Shown here piece by piece: positions 1 to 12,530 of a stretch of DNA of 64,000 bases (the first letter of the stretch is position 1; the number at the start of each line of letters is the position of its first letter). Position numbers and translations under genes: made by a program. The stretch is taken from contig NC_079134.1 of assembly GCF_945859705.1 (NCBI RefSeq), forward strand, positions 122,884,620 to 122,948,619. Direction: 5' to 3'. This DNA comes from Episyrphus balteatus (taxonomy: Eukaryota > Arthropoda > Insecta > Diptera > Syrphidae). The notes beneath the pieces were generated by a model. It was not told the origin of the DNA, ran no database searches, and worked only from the letters and a program-made list of their open reading frames with translations.

Positions 1-1576
1 AATTTTATAGGTTTCTTTTTTTCTTTTTATAACTTTTTGAATATTACAACTTTATGTTATCTGTCTTATCTTCAATTCCAAACAAACAAAATCGAATAAT
101 TTAAGATTAAAAAATTTGTATTAGCTTTTTACATATTCGAAATTCAATAGTGTATAATTTTAAGGTGTCCGTTTTATCAATTTAACACATTATGCATTCT
201 AGGTGGTCTTTAAGAATCATTCATTTCATTTCTTATACACAAAAATTATACACTTTGTAGCATTAAGAATCGACAGATATTTCCATTCTGGTTTTACCTG
301 TAATATTTTTTATAATTTTATAGACTTTTCCGTGATCATATCTGAAATAGTTTATTTACCAATAAAACGACTCTCGAAACTAAACTCTAAACAAATAGAA
401 TTCCACCCACTTTAAATATTATGGTTATTTTATATTTTTAAACAAATTTGTGTTTCTTATCAATTTCACGACTAATTTATACAAAAATAATTGTCAAATG
501 AAGTGTTGATTATTTTAAACTTAGTTTGAACAACTGGGAAACATTCAAGTCTATAGCTTTTATTTAACCACATCAGCAACTTAATCGATCAACTAATTTT
601 AACATAAATAAATGCATTTATTAGATAAAATCCACGAAATTCTTTTAAAATTTCTGCACTATTTGGACACCATTTTTCAGGATCCTACGCAAGGGTTATG
701 ATATTGACTCGTGAAAGTTGATGGCATCGTTTCGCATTTTTTTTCTGGTGGATTAGCAGGCTCTTGGAACTTATAGTGATTCTGAGTCACATACAAAATC
801 CTTAAGGATTTTCATCAATCGCTTGAAAAGATACAATTTCCTTATTTCAAGGTCTAGTTGAATGCCGTTTTGTTAATCCACAACCAGCTTTACCAAACGA
901 TCCATTTTACAACAAATTTTTTTTTCTACACAAATTTTCATTCATGGTATTTTTTTTTATTATTTCCTGTCAGTTCACTTCATTAGCTTCTTTTTGCATT
1001 AATGTCGATGCCGACATAGAGCTCTTCTAAAAGACTACAGCATCTACAACAGCCTGCAGCACCTTCCTTCTCAATGAACTTCCAATGCTAATGGTGTCCC
1101 ATTCATATAACGACTTTTTGAGAAAATCCGAGGAAACCTACCTATAATGCACAGACATGATGGTGGATATGGCTATGCCTCCAGGCGAGAGGTGGCTTCT
1201 CGGCTAGTCAATAGCCGAAGCCGAGTCGCATAAAAATAGAAAAAAAAAAGCTCAAGGTTATCGCGCCAGCAAGTGGTCGTTGTGGAGCTTGTGGCGATAT
1301 ACGAGTATAATACACATATCTATTCTCAGCACAGTTTGGTTGTATGTACTTGCAGCAGAACACAAATTATTCCATTTCATAGCTAAAACAGTAGAATCAT
1401 TCTAAGACATTTTGGAGAAAAAAAAAAAACACCCACTTGTGGCATAAATTTTCCAATTTGTTCAAATCTATCAATCAATCTTAGAAGATTTTATTGAAAT
1501 TTAGTTATTAGTTTAAAAATTGTGCAAAACGAAAAAACTAAGAATATTTTTTTTATTTAATTTTCGTCATATCTTA
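1..1576. other. Intron 1 or 5' flank; mostly featureless, with a GC-richer island at 1000-1340
   Basis: No coding exon was recognised. The stretch 1000-1340 is richer in G+C than its surroundings and holds a perfect-arm hairpin (1194-1222) and GC-rich motifs at 1255-1305, so it may be a regulatory or transcribed non-coding segment. The rest is AT-rich with no structure I can name. Confidence 0.4.
1194..1222. repeat. Short GC-rich hairpin
   Basis: GGCTT-CT-CGGCTA, loop GTCAA, TAGCCG-AAGCC: eleven base pairs with a two-base bulge. It stands out in a 70% AT background. Function unknown; chance is possible. Confidence 0.4.
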
Positions 1577-2006
1577 CACAGAGAAAAATATGACCCGCTA
1601 AAAACTAACAGATTGCCATATTGTTTTACCGTCCATACATTTCATAAGGAAATCTTATTAAAATCAACGATTAATAAGGTTTTTTTAAGGAGATTTCTTA
1701 TTATTTTTATAGAGAAAATCTTATTAAAATTTGACTGAAAAGTTGATTTTTTTTGCAACTTAGCACTAGAACAAAAATCGCGATCAATATTTTCATGGCA
1801 GGGTGGTTCAGGTGGTAAGGTGGGCGACTAATGATTTGAAGTCTCCAGTTCGATTCCCAGCCTGGTCATCGTTTTTTTTATTTTTTTGCAGATTTTAAAA
1901 CAATAAGGAAAACCCGATTGTTTTAATAAGGTTTCCTTCTTGGATGAAAACCATAGAGAAATCTTATTGTTTTTGTTCTATTTTATGTGGTCTATTTTTC
2001 TCTGTG
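1577..2006. mobile_element. TA-flanked TIR element (MITE) with a tRNA-like core
   Basis: The left end CACAGAGAAAAATATGACC and the right end GGTCTATTTTTCTCTGTG form inverted termini, each next to TA (1575-1576 and 2007-2008). That pattern fits Tc1/mariner-type insertion. It is 430 bp with no transposase frame. Inside, AATAAGG / CTTATT blocks recur in both directions, and a tRNA-like segment lies at about 1796-1873. Confidence 0.75.
1796..1873 (+). pseudogene. tRNA-like sequence with A-box and B-box look-alikes
   Basis: TGGTTCAGGTGG resembles a pol III A box and AGTTCGATTCC resembles a B box. The 5' GGCAGGG can pair with the 3' CCTGGTC (six of seven, counting wobbles), and a GACT/AGTC stem lies in the anticodon-arm position. 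The T stem is poor and the anticodon loop is over-long, so this is a decayed or tRNA-derived (SINE-like) sequence, not a working tRNA gene. Confidence 0.5.
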
Positions 2007-2008
2007 TA

Positions 2009-5000
2009 CTCAAAATTGCCCCACTGTGTTCGCCGGTTCTATGATTATCTTGTAGAAAGAATTTTCAACAATTGGATGGTGACTCTCGATTGTAATTGTT
2101 TTTGTTTATAATTTTTTTTTTGTTTTTATTTTTTGTTGTATAATAATAATTTGTTGTTTATTTCAATGTGTCATATAGAATTTTGTGGGCGAGTAGATGA
2201 TGAGTAAGTTGGCATGCCGCCTCGTTGCATTTCTTATTGATTTTTCTTTTTTTTTTATAATTAAATTTTTTTTCTGGAATTCGTCTTTGAAGGCTGTCGG
2301 ACGTCATTGAAATGCAATGAGCTGAAATAATTTAAGTAGGCCAACAGGTAATCGTTGTGGTAGGTGATAGGATATAGTCAAATGGTCGTTGTTTTAAAAT
2401 GGAAAATTTAAATTCAATGAAAAAGAAAAGCTTAAACTTAATTTGGTGCAAGGCAGAAGGTTTTTTTTTTAATTTATGTTGCAGAAAGAAAGTGAAAGTG
2501 GCACAAGGAAAATTCTTTAAAAAAGTCATACAAATGATTGAAACTAAAAGAAAATACAAAAAATTTCTGTATCAATTATGTTAAACAACGTAAATCAGTG
2601 ACCTAAAATCAGCGCCTAGAGTAAGTAACCCCTACGAAAGACGTTTAAAAAATTTATTAGAAGCAATAGGGAATTCAAGGTTTATGTCCCTTTGCGAGTT
2701 TTCGCTAAACTGTCTGAAATTTGAAATTTGAAAACACAGATCTTTGAAAAACAGGTTAGACCAAAAACTTCTTAATAGACTAGCATGTGCAGCTTCTTCG
2801 TATGGATTTAAATTTTGCTCTCAACGAACATGAAATAAATATTCCCACAGAAAAAATCTAAGTTGGATTTGTAATCCTATAGATAACAGAAAAGCCTAAA
2901 AATGAACTGATTTGGAGATTTGATACTACTAAAACCCGAATAACGGTAAATTTCTGTGATATTAACTTGACGGATTATTGGGATTTTTCCCAAGTCTGAA
3001 AGCGTTACTGTTGTGACTGGACTGACCCTAAAATATTTAAAAGGCATGAATCTAGTTTCGAAGTAAGCGAAAATCGGAAATGTGTCACATACGAAATGTT
3101 AGTGCATTTTTTTTTTTGTATCCAAATTGCATATCTGAATCTTTGCAGCAGTTATTAACGATTTTAAGCACGAATCAGCGTAGAATCTGATGTTCTTTTT
3201 GTCGATTACCTGAACTTCTTGATATCGACGATAGTTTTTATTGTTTGCTTCTTTGTACAGGTTCTTGTTGCGAGGGTATTTCCATTGGAGATTATCGTAT
3301 TCCCAGTGGAATACGATAATCTTCTTTCAAAGATTGCCAGTTTTTTTACGCATGTCTTTGATGAGCTGTATTGAGAAGCTGTAGGCAATGGGCCTAATAA
3401 CTTGCTGGTAAAGTTACAAAAATGTCTTTAACTGAGCCTGTTTCTTCTCCGATTGCTTTCGAAAAAATCATCACTTACTATCAAATAATTCTCAAACCTT
3501 TTTTTTTCCGATCTCACTGATTTCTTTGAGTGCTTTCTTTGTAAAACACACTCTAAATGTAATTTCCACCTCTTATCAAAATGAACTGATGTATTTCTTA
3601 AGACGCTTGCAGACTTAAACGGTTTCTTGCTGATTCTATGTCATTAGCCGCCCTATCCTTGCAATTAGTGCTTTGATGCATTGGGTTAATATTTTCGAGA
3701 ATCAAAATATATGATACAAACTTTAACATATTTAAACTTATAAATCTTGTAAAGAAAAACAAATAACAACAAATGCAACGAAATATGTCTTTTTACCCTT
3801 TGTTTACAAAACTTTATTATCTTGTTTTGAATTTCTCCCGAACTTGAAGATGATATAGGTATTACAGAAGATGATAACTTTAAAATCAAAGTTCAAATTA
3901 AAAACTAAAAAGATTTTTTTTTCTATAATTTTCAAAGAAATTCAAATTAATGCACTGGGGTGTGACAATAACACACAAGTTGTCACATTAACAACAATTC
4001 ATTTTTGATTATGTACAGACTCTATGGCGTCTTGACGTAACTAAATTTAGAAAGATTACCCTTTGCTCTTTACAAACAAAAAAATTGATAAGAATTTGTA
4101 GTCTAAATAATGATGATAAGAACAAAGCGGCTAATTTTTTTTTAAAGTAATTCTATATAGTTTTTAAAACAAAGCGTGAAAGAAAAGCGTCACCAGTTTT
4201 GTTTGATGCTTATTGATAGTTGTTTTGAAATATATGCTTGGGAATGTTTACAGAGCTCTCAGAATGGAAAAATATTTTTAATAAAGATTTATTTTATGGT
4301 AATTTGAAAAAGTATTAATGCACTTTTAAAAAACTGAGCTGAGTCTTAATTTGCAAAAATGTTTCGTGAAGTTCTGGCAAATAGGCAAATAGCTTTCCTG
4401 ACACATTGTATTTCATCATTATTCATTGCATTTAATTGATTATTACAACTTTTAACAGAATTTAGTTTTCATTTTTGAAAGAAGGCTCTATTAAAAAGCA
4501 CAACAAGCAATATTACATACTCCTTGTAGATGGAGAGTTTGTTCGGTCTTTGTTCTTTAGGTTTCTTAAAACAAATTACGATCACTGTTCCAAAAACCTT
4601 ATCATCAAAGCAAACATACCAAAGCATTGTTGATAATCAGATCATGTAAATTGAAAGTGGAATAGTCTAAGGTGATAGTTTACTGTTCATACTCAAAATC
4701 AAGAATATTTTTCCATATTGATTATAAGAAATCAAATAGACATTTGTCTTGTGACAATGGATGTCAAAATTTAGGTTTTGTTTTTATACATTTCAATACC
4801 TACTTTATATGAATTGCGGTGTAAATTGGTAGATAACAAATGTTTTTAGTCGAAAAGTGTTAAAAAATTAATAAATACTTAACACAATTAAGTCGTTTTA
4901 CAAAGAGCAAATAATGTTTGACAACCAGTAGCGATAATGAAAAAAAATCACAGGCAAATACCACCGTCGACTATGCCACACTTTGTTTCAATTTTTGCCA

Positions 5001-5650
5001 AAAAAGTGTGAAAGTTTTATATGTTTATTTGTCTTTCATCTTTTTGCGTATGGTTAACCAATTTTTATACACTTGATTTTTAAAATATATGTATTTTAAA
5101 ATTTTATTTTAAAAAATCAATTTTTTTTTTTGTTGGAAAAACTTTTTGAAAAATGTTTTTTGAAAAATTGTTTTAAAAATAAAATGTCTAAAATTTTGTG
5201 TCTTTACAAGAAACTGAAAGGCATACCTCCTTAATTATTCCATAAATTTTTTCAAACAAAGCTCAACATAAGATCTACTTTAATCAGTACGTATGTATAC
5301 GACCCAATCGTACATTTTATTTGTATTTTTTGTGGAAAAAAAATATCGAATTCCAAATTCTTGAAGATTTTTTGCAAGGAATTTATCGAAGTTCTAAGTG
5401 TCTATAACTGTTAATCAAACAAATGCTTCCCTACAAACACTTGGAAAAAAACCTAGTTGGGCGCCATATCGCCAGCTTTAACAACTGTGTTGCCTGGTGT
5501 CAACACATCGTCGAGGGAATGCAAAATTATTCTAACTACAAAGGATTTGCAAATGACTTATATATCTTTTTGTCTGTATTGCACTCTTGAAGGTTTTGGA
5601 CTAAATTTCGTAAAAAAAAAACTATACAATCATTTTTATCAAAAAACAAG
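2009..5650. other. Intron 1 or 5' flank without recognisable genes
   Basis: AT-rich, with short chance reading frames only. It contains a perfect hairpin at 3289-3322 and a TTGGGCGCCA motif near 5458 (see findings). Nothing else supported. Confidence 0.4.
3289..3322. repeat. Perfect 15-bp inverted repeat, 4-nt loop
   Basis: AGATTATCGTATTCC (3289-3303) and GGAATACGATAATCT (3308-3322) are exact reverse complements around CAGT. A cruciform or RNA hairpin is possible. It is not part of any longer element I can see. Confidence 0.7.
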
Positions 5651-5853
5651 ACCGACTTCCATGGATCATGGAATGGTTTTTCTCATAGTTTCTATAGCCA
5701 GAACTGAACAAAATTGAAATGAGACACCACTGCAGGCACCAGTTTTCCAATACAAATTATCAAAATTGGTTCACTCAGTCCAAAGTTATGAGGTAACAAA
5801 CATAAAAAAAAAAAAAAAAAATACAGAATACCTCCTCCTTTTTGGAAGTCGGT
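5651..5853. mobile_element. Small TIR element, copy 1 (ACCGACTTCCA termini)
   Basis: It begins ACCGACTTCCA and ends TGGAAGTCGGT, exact inverted termini. A second copy at 24768-24975 shares the interior (motifs CACTGCAG, TTGGTTCACTCAGTCCAAAG, a poly-A run, and TACCTCCTCCTTTTTGGAAG). Two copies with the same borders show a dispersed short non-autonomous element. No clear TSD seen. Confidence 0.75.
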
Positions 5854-6711
5854 AAAAATTCGATCTTACCGACACAAAAGTCTCAATGAAAACTTTTTTA
5901 TTCGTATGTATCGAAATTGATAAGTGTCACTTTTTTAATTAATGACCTCTAATTTCTTTTGTACAAAACAAAAAATAAATAAAATGTCTATTGCTGGGGA
6001 AAATTGTCCCATTTTCACACATCATCAAGTAGATTATACAAAGTCCACATTAAATGAACAATACTCTAGAGAAAATTTCTTAAAGCACGCAGTTCAATGT
6101 GCAATTGCACCAACACCCAATACAAATACGTTTGACTACTATAACAAATTGATTTGATAGCTCTTATCCACCCTCATCATATCATCTAGCCTCTTTCTAA
6201 AGAGGAGACAACAATCAACACACAAATTTTCAAAACAGAAAAATCTAGGGTAGATATTGCAACGCTCTCTCTTGTCAATTGTCACGTTCAATTTTATGAT
6301 GAGATGACCTAAATAGGAAATAGCTGCTGAAACGGTATGGTACTGGGGGTCTTCACTTCTATTTTATTTTTCAACCCTCTCACATTTACCGACGACGACT
6401 CGACAATTTGATTTGAATGAATATCACACATCAAACAAAAAAAAAAAAAACATCTCTTCGTTCTTTATCAAATATTATAATGTACACTATCCATCCATAT
6501 GGACTATCTTCTATCTATAAAAGCATTTGGCTTTAATTAAATAATCCACAATCTATCTAAATGATAACTACTTCACTCTAAATCCATCCAAAAATTAAAA
6601 AAAAAAAAGAAATCTTCTTTCTCCCACCAAAAATATAATTTGTTTAAAAAACTTAAAACGCTTTGATAGATGCATGAGTTGAAATGCGTTTTCGATCCCT
6701 ATAGGGTTTTC
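5854..6711. other. Non-coding sequence, no feature seen
   Basis: Includes a 71-codon open frame (5942-6157) without recognisable family or supporting features. Otherwise AT-rich with poly-A runs. Confidence 0.4.
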
Positions 6712-7095
6712 CAGGGACGGATTTAACAAAATAATATTTTTAAAGTTAAGAAAACTTGAGAAAAATCTCGGAGAAATTAAGTTTTGAAATCTTGATAAAT
6801 ATTCAATATTTTTTAAAATTTCTAATGGTTGAAAGATTGCAAAAAAAATGGTATATAAAAATTTAAGTGCAACTTCGGCCCTAGTTTCGTTAGTTTTTCA
6901 CAGCGCCCCTTGAAAATAACTTTTTAATAATATACCTATTAATTGTATTTCTTTTTTTATTACAATTTGTAGGTTCTGAAAAGGACATCCTTTGAAAAGA
7001 AAGTTAAAGTTGCCTTAACAAATTGTAACAAATTATCGCCCTCCAAAAATGCGACGCCCTGCAAAACGGCACCCATTGCCTATGTAGCTGATCCG
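6712..7095. mobile_element. Degenerate hAT-like MITE
   Basis: The left end CAGGGACGGATTTAAC matches a common hAT-type terminus. Near the right end, GCGACGCCC...GGCACCCATTGCCTATG...GATCCG resembles the GC-rich subterminal part of the same class. The right terminus is decayed and no 8-bp TSD could be paired, so the right border is approximate. Confidence 0.4.
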
Positions 7096-8479
7096 TTTAA
7101 AGAAATTGAGTTTTTGTAAACAACGGAAAAAGAACATAGCTACAGTATATATTTCCTCACGCTCGGTCGCACGATATGTCAATATTTTTTTCATGGGCTT
7201 GGTATATTTGTTGAATAAATCTCTCCAAAAAGGGCGTGGGTTGAATACACCGACAATTTTTTTTTTATATTTAAATCAAAAAAATGTTTCCTTTGAAGTT
7301 TTTTTTTTATAATGTTGCTACAATCCGTTCACCTGTGTTTTCCATATCATAACGCACGTTCTGTCGTAGGTATAGTGCGCTTATCTAAAATGCGCAACAC
7401 AATGAATGCATCAGTTATACCTACCTGAGATTTTTTTTATTATTTTCTTCTTTGAATAACCCGAATATTAAGGTCTGTTTTTTTGTTGTCAATAGCTTAA
7501 ATTTTAGAAGTTTTGTGTTAATTTTTAGAGACGATATGTATGTAAATTGATTTAAAGAACTTGGTCTAGAAGGCGTTCGTCATGTTATCATTAATTGTTT
7601 AAACTATTTAAGTTAAGAGTTCAAGATTGTAAAAGTAATTTTAAGAAAAAGTTTAAAGATAAAACAGTCAAACATACTAATAAAAACTAAATCTTCAATT
7701 TTAATCTGTGAAACAATCTCTTAAAACTGGAATTAAAAAAAAAAAAAAAACAAAACATTAACATCCAGTTTATTTACACTCCCTTTTATTTAAAGAAGCC
7801 GCATTAAAAATGTAAAATCTGTAAAATATCGTACAAATTTAAAAATTTTCTGTTTTAAATGGCCACTCTTAATGGAGTGTGAATAAATTGGGACTAAATG
7901 TTTGTTTCTGTTAATTGTATGTTTAAAGAGATAATCAAAAATGTTTTTGTTTTATTTTTTAATTAGGTACCTACTATTATCTTAATTTCAATCAGTTTAT
8001 TATTTTAGTTAAATTTGAAATTAGAAAAGTTTTTGGAAGATATGTATAATCCCAGTTGAAATAACAATAAATGTATTTAAATTCTTGCTTTAAATAAAAT
8101 GCTTGGTAAAAAATTCTAAAAAAACTAATTCGTAATTTCTTTTCTTTCCAGGTATGTAAAATAAAATATAAATAGGTAATGGCGATTTGAGTAAGTTTTT
8201 TTTGTAATACTTTCTCGTATGTATACGAACTTCCGAAGACAACGTACATTTTTGAACAAAAAAATGCTCGAAAACGCATAAATGTTTAAAATTTAAAGCT
8301 GAATATCACTGGACTGCAAAATTTATCTTTTTTTCTCCTTTAAATATTTTTTTTTTAAATTATGACAGATTTGACTTTCCTGAATCTAAATCAGAAAAAC
8401 TCTAGCACGTACTATTTTTCTATTTAGAAATATCTTATTTGTGATAAACCATTCGCTTATATAAACTGCCTTGTAAAGT
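7096..8479. other. Non-coding sequence, no feature seen
   Basis: AT-rich. A tract-plus-CAG at about 8152 looks like a splice acceptor but nothing coding follows it. Confidence 0.4.
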
Positions 8480-8590
8480 TTCAGATTTGTTTCTCCTAGG
8501 AACAAAATATACTCATGGTTTTTGCTGTGCTAAGTTCGAATCCGAAGTCAAAAAAATTCTATCACTTAGGATTTTGAGACATGCGCATTA
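8480..8590 (+). repeat. Dispersed module copy (GAATCCGAAGTCAAAAAAATTC type)
   Basis: Reads GGTTTTTGCTGTGCTAAG then TTCGAATCCGAAGTCAAAA and AATTCTATCACTTAGG. Near-copies occur at about 12090, 12430, 30580, 30910, 47600 and 48290 (the last is the other arm of a palindrome). The function of the parent element is unknown. Confidence 0.6.
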
Positions 8591-8705
8591 AAAAATCACA
8601 AAATCAAGTTTTTTTTTTAGAAAATCTCAAAAAAACTACTACACATACATATGTATCTCTAAAACTAGAGCTGACCGAAATTTTTTGAATTCGCATTCAA
8701 AATCC

Positions 8706-8875
8706 AACATGTTTCAATTTTAGTTTTGAGCTTGTTATCAATCTTAAATTACGATTAGGTAAGCTTTTTCAGCACCTAATTTTGTGCTGTTATAAGGTAT
8801 TCTACAACTTTTCTCTTGAAAAGCTCCATGTTTGGAAAATTGATAACAAGCTCAAAACTAAAATTGAAACATGTT
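8706..8875. repeat. 37-bp perfect inverted repeat with 96-bp spacer
   Basis: 8706-8742 (starting AACATGTTTCAATTTTAG) is an exact reverse complement of 8839-8875. The spacer has a second smaller hairpin, CAGCAC...GTGCTG, and partly complementary AAGCTTTTTC / GAAAAGCT, so the whole could fold into a branched stem. It lies directly downstream of a dispersed module copy. Confidence 0.8.
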
Positions 8876-11800
8876 TAAAATGTGTGTTCTAAATAATGAA
8901 GGCGCTTATTGTACGAAAAAGGGAAACATACAAAATTTCCAAAAAAAAAACGTGGTTTCCCCTTTTGCATATTATTTACTGTCCCAATTTGTAATTTTTT
9001 ACTTTTTTTAGTTAATCCGTATTTATGTAATAAGATAAGTCAATAAGACCAAAAAAATGTAAGATACTTCGATATAATAACTTCGAAAATTGAGCAAAAA
9101 AAACCAAAAATATTAATTTTTTTGTATGTGAGTGCAATCTAGTCACCTTCTCTGCGCTCTACTCCCGAAACGGTTCATTTTACAGAAAAATGTTATAGGC
9201 ATGCATATGTTGTAGATAATTTCACTGATGGCCTCCTATCAAAAGGTCGCTAGATATCTGCGAAAAACTTTTTGTGACCTTTTGACCCTTATACATTTTT
9301 AAGCCGGCACGTTATAAATATCGATTTTTCACATCTTTATTAAAAGGTGTATACACAAATTGAGCCCAATAGGAATTTTAGTTATCTCTCATTCATGTTT
9401 CTATATTTGTAAAATAACTTCTAGTGAAATTATAATTACATCACAATTTGTAAGTTTTTAAATATAGGTAACACTTTTGCCTTTTCCTACCACGACTTCA
9501 ATTCTTTGAAAGAAAATTAATTAGTTTCTTAGAAACTATTTTAAACTCTTCCAAATAGCACGTAGACTAGACGTACGTACAGTTACAACCATTTGGTTAA
9601 TTTTATAGCTCATCAAAAAAAGTAATAATAATATATTTGATAGAAGGCTTGAGACTTTTTGGTGCAAGAACAAAGCTGTCCCAATTTTTATGTTTAATTG
9701 GAACGTCAGATCTTATGAATTTTAATGTTATGAATCTCTTCGAAAAAAAGAAGCTTTATACAGCTATTTCACTCAAAAAAAAAAAAAACTCATCTGTTGA
9801 ATGCGCCTCACCCTAAAATACTCAGAAACAATAAAATTTCTAAAAAAGATTGTAATGAAACATGTTTCTAACTGTATGTCTTAATCTGTGCATTCTTCCT
9901 CTCCTAATCAAATCCAAGTCATAAATCTCTAAAATTACCATAAAGCATATAAGCGCACGTTGATCATGCTCGTCATAAATATTTCTAAACCCGATTTACA
10001 GCCTTTGATGGGGATTCCTTAAATCAATCTATTAAAATTATTTTAACATTCTGTTGAAAACCTAGACCCTCGAAAACTTGCCACTGTTTTTTTTTTTTGT
10101 TTTTCTCATGCCACTTTATAAACCGCACCAAAACCAAGTGGGTACCTCCGCGTATACCTTATATTATGGAGCTCTCTCACTCCTCCTCTTTAAGTGTGTT
10201 ACCATATTTATACAAAATTTTATAGTCCTAAGAAACCCACATAAAAATGCCCATAAAAAACTATACAACTATGTATAACTCTTAAATCTAAAGAAAACGA
10301 ATTTTCAGTTGCACCCTCTAGGTGATGGTGATGTGTTCCCATTCCCGCTAGAGCCCATTTCTCAATGTGTTATTACATAAATGTCATTTTTAATGAACAA
10401 AACATGCACCAAATATAGAGCTCTATACTCTTTCGGGTATATGCAATCCTCTTGTGTCTTGTGAGTCTTTGGTAATCCCTCTTAAGAGGGGACCAAGTGT
10501 GTATTCCATTTATGTTCAAATGAATGCAACAGACGAAAATGTATCTTTTTTGTAGAAGAATATCTACCTTTTCAGATGGATTCTATATAGAAGCATACCT
10601 AATTCAAAGGATCAAATTGGAAGATTACAGTCTTCTTTTAACAATGGAAGATATTATAGTTCTTTGGTAATATGACTTCATGAAGATGAAAAGCAGACAA
10701 ATACAAAAGGGATTTAGCCCTGAAGCTGTTTGGGAGATGGTAGTAGGGTTTTTTTCTTGTGTTCATGTTCAAGGTGCATTTCCTATTCAATCTGTGGCTG
10801 TGGTAATTGGCTGAGATCGAGAATGAAAGTGTTCTTTGTTTGTACACTTTGAGTAACCAAGAGTTGAAAAAAAAACAAACTCATGGTTGGATAACCTTTG
10901 AAAAATTTATCTACACTGGAAGAAGATTTAAAAAGAGGATCTTGGTTTTGTTTTGATTTTGTTTTTTTCACTTGAGATGTTAAGGTATTTCATTGGTTTT
11001 TATCTAAAAAAAAAAAAAAATATAAGAGGACCAAAGTGACTCCCTTGAGGTACAATTCTTTTATCTTTAAACCTGATAGAGTTCTTATTTCTGAACACAC
11101 TTTTGTTATATACTTGTCGCAGTGCTATGAAGATGTCCCTGATAAATAATGATCATTAAATTTAATTTCCTCTAGTTTATCTGAAATAAGTACTTTAGGA
11201 CCTGATTAATCGAAGTCGTATAGTTTGTGTATAGCTGAAATACAATTTTACTGCAGTTCTACTGAGGACTTCCAGTAAGAACATACGACCTGCTTTCGTA
11301 CCTGTCTACTCCATTTTTAAAATTTTTAGTGTATCCCTTAAAGATTAAAAAAAAATCAAACAATAAACAACAAAATTCCCACATACCTTGATATACCTGC
11401 AGAAAACGAGACAACATTTTTAACATTCATCAGATTCTTTTGCTCTAAATTTTTGTTGTACCTTTTTTTTGTATTTTCATCTTAGATATTTATCATATAC
11501 CTTAATTGGCGACGAAGACAGTCGGTGTGGTGATTTATGTAGCTAGTTTTCTATCTTTCCTCACAGGTGAATTGAAGATTCTTTGGAAATGATTGACGGG
11601 TGTAGAAATTTAATCCATTCAATTGAGATCACACAATGATGATAATAACAGGTAGATGTCTATTTTTATCATTGTTTCGCAAACAATAGGTTTTTTTTTT
11701 GTCTTGAGCAACCGAAAGTGTTTTGCAATTGTTTGAGATGACCAAGTAGGAGGGGCATTTTCACACGTTTTATGTTCTTGGTAGAACCAGTAAGTGCATT

Positions 11801-12039
11801 CTGTATTTTGGCTGCAAATGAAATTCCAAACATTGTTGTTGGAGACTATCCAGAAAAGTTTAAACCACACACTACTCCTTTACTAATAAAATGCACGACT
11901 GGGGCCACACATACTTGCTCTTATTATAAAATTAACTCTAATGTTAAAGCTTTTTATTCAAGAAAATTAGGGAAAATTGAAAGTTTGATGTTTTCAAGAA
12001 ATAAGTAGTGTACAAAAAGCCGTTTGTTTTTTTAAATAA
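8876..12039. other. Non-coding sequence, no feature seen
   Basis: AT-rich with short chance frames on both strands (for example 10638-10971 minus, 11619-11870 minus, 11772-12008 plus). None shows family motifs or splice support. Confidence 0.4.
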
Positions 12040-12530
12040 CACTGGTCAACAAAATTGAACTTTTTTTTGCCACAAGAACCAAGATATACTGTTCTAAAGG
12101 TTTTTGATGTGCTGAGCTCGAATATGAAGTCAAAAAAATTTGAATGGCCTCCGTTTTTTAAATATTACCGTTATAAAATGCTAAAAAACGTCATTTAGAC
12201 TGTTTTCGAGTTCCTGTTTTTATGTCGGGTAATTCGTTATAATCAAAAACGGTGATTATAAGAACAGATATTCTTCTTTCAAAAACCGTTTAAATTTTCC
12301 CAATATCTCTTTTATTTCTCGAGATATCTTAAGTTTCAGTTAATAACCCAAAGAGTTTATAACCCAAAGTTCAAGTCACTGGTCACAGAATTTTTACCAC
12401 AAGAACCAAAATATAATTTCCTAGAGGTTTTTGGTTGCTGAATTCGAATCCGCAATCAGAAAAATTCTATTAGCCTCCGTTCTTGAAATATAACGGTTAT
12501 AAAAAACCTTTTTTTTTTGCATTTTATAAC
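12040..12530 (+). repeat. Dispersed repeat, about 490 bp (CACTGGTCAACAAAATTG end)
   Basis: It starts CACTGGTCAACAAAATTG, continues with a TTGCCACAAGAACCAAGATATAC block, and contains the TCGAATATGAAGTC module twice (about 12115 and 12440). An inverted copy is at 30525-30991 with the same end and the same order of blocks. This is an unclassified, probably fold-back-type element. Confidence 0.65.

Noticed and set aside
1796..1873. A functional tRNA gene
   Set aside because: T stem does not pair properly, the anticodon loop is too long and the acceptor has a mismatch; kept only as a tRNA-like sequence.
8140..8160. Splice-acceptor-like TTTCTTTTCTTTCCAG for an extra wunen exon
   Set aside because: The following sequence has stops in all useful frames and no TM1-like residues.
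11619..12008. Two overlapping frames (minus 83 codons, plus 78 codons) near 11.8 kb
   Set aside because: No homologous features; Trp/Cys-rich minus reading and plus reading both look like chance in a less AT-rich patch.
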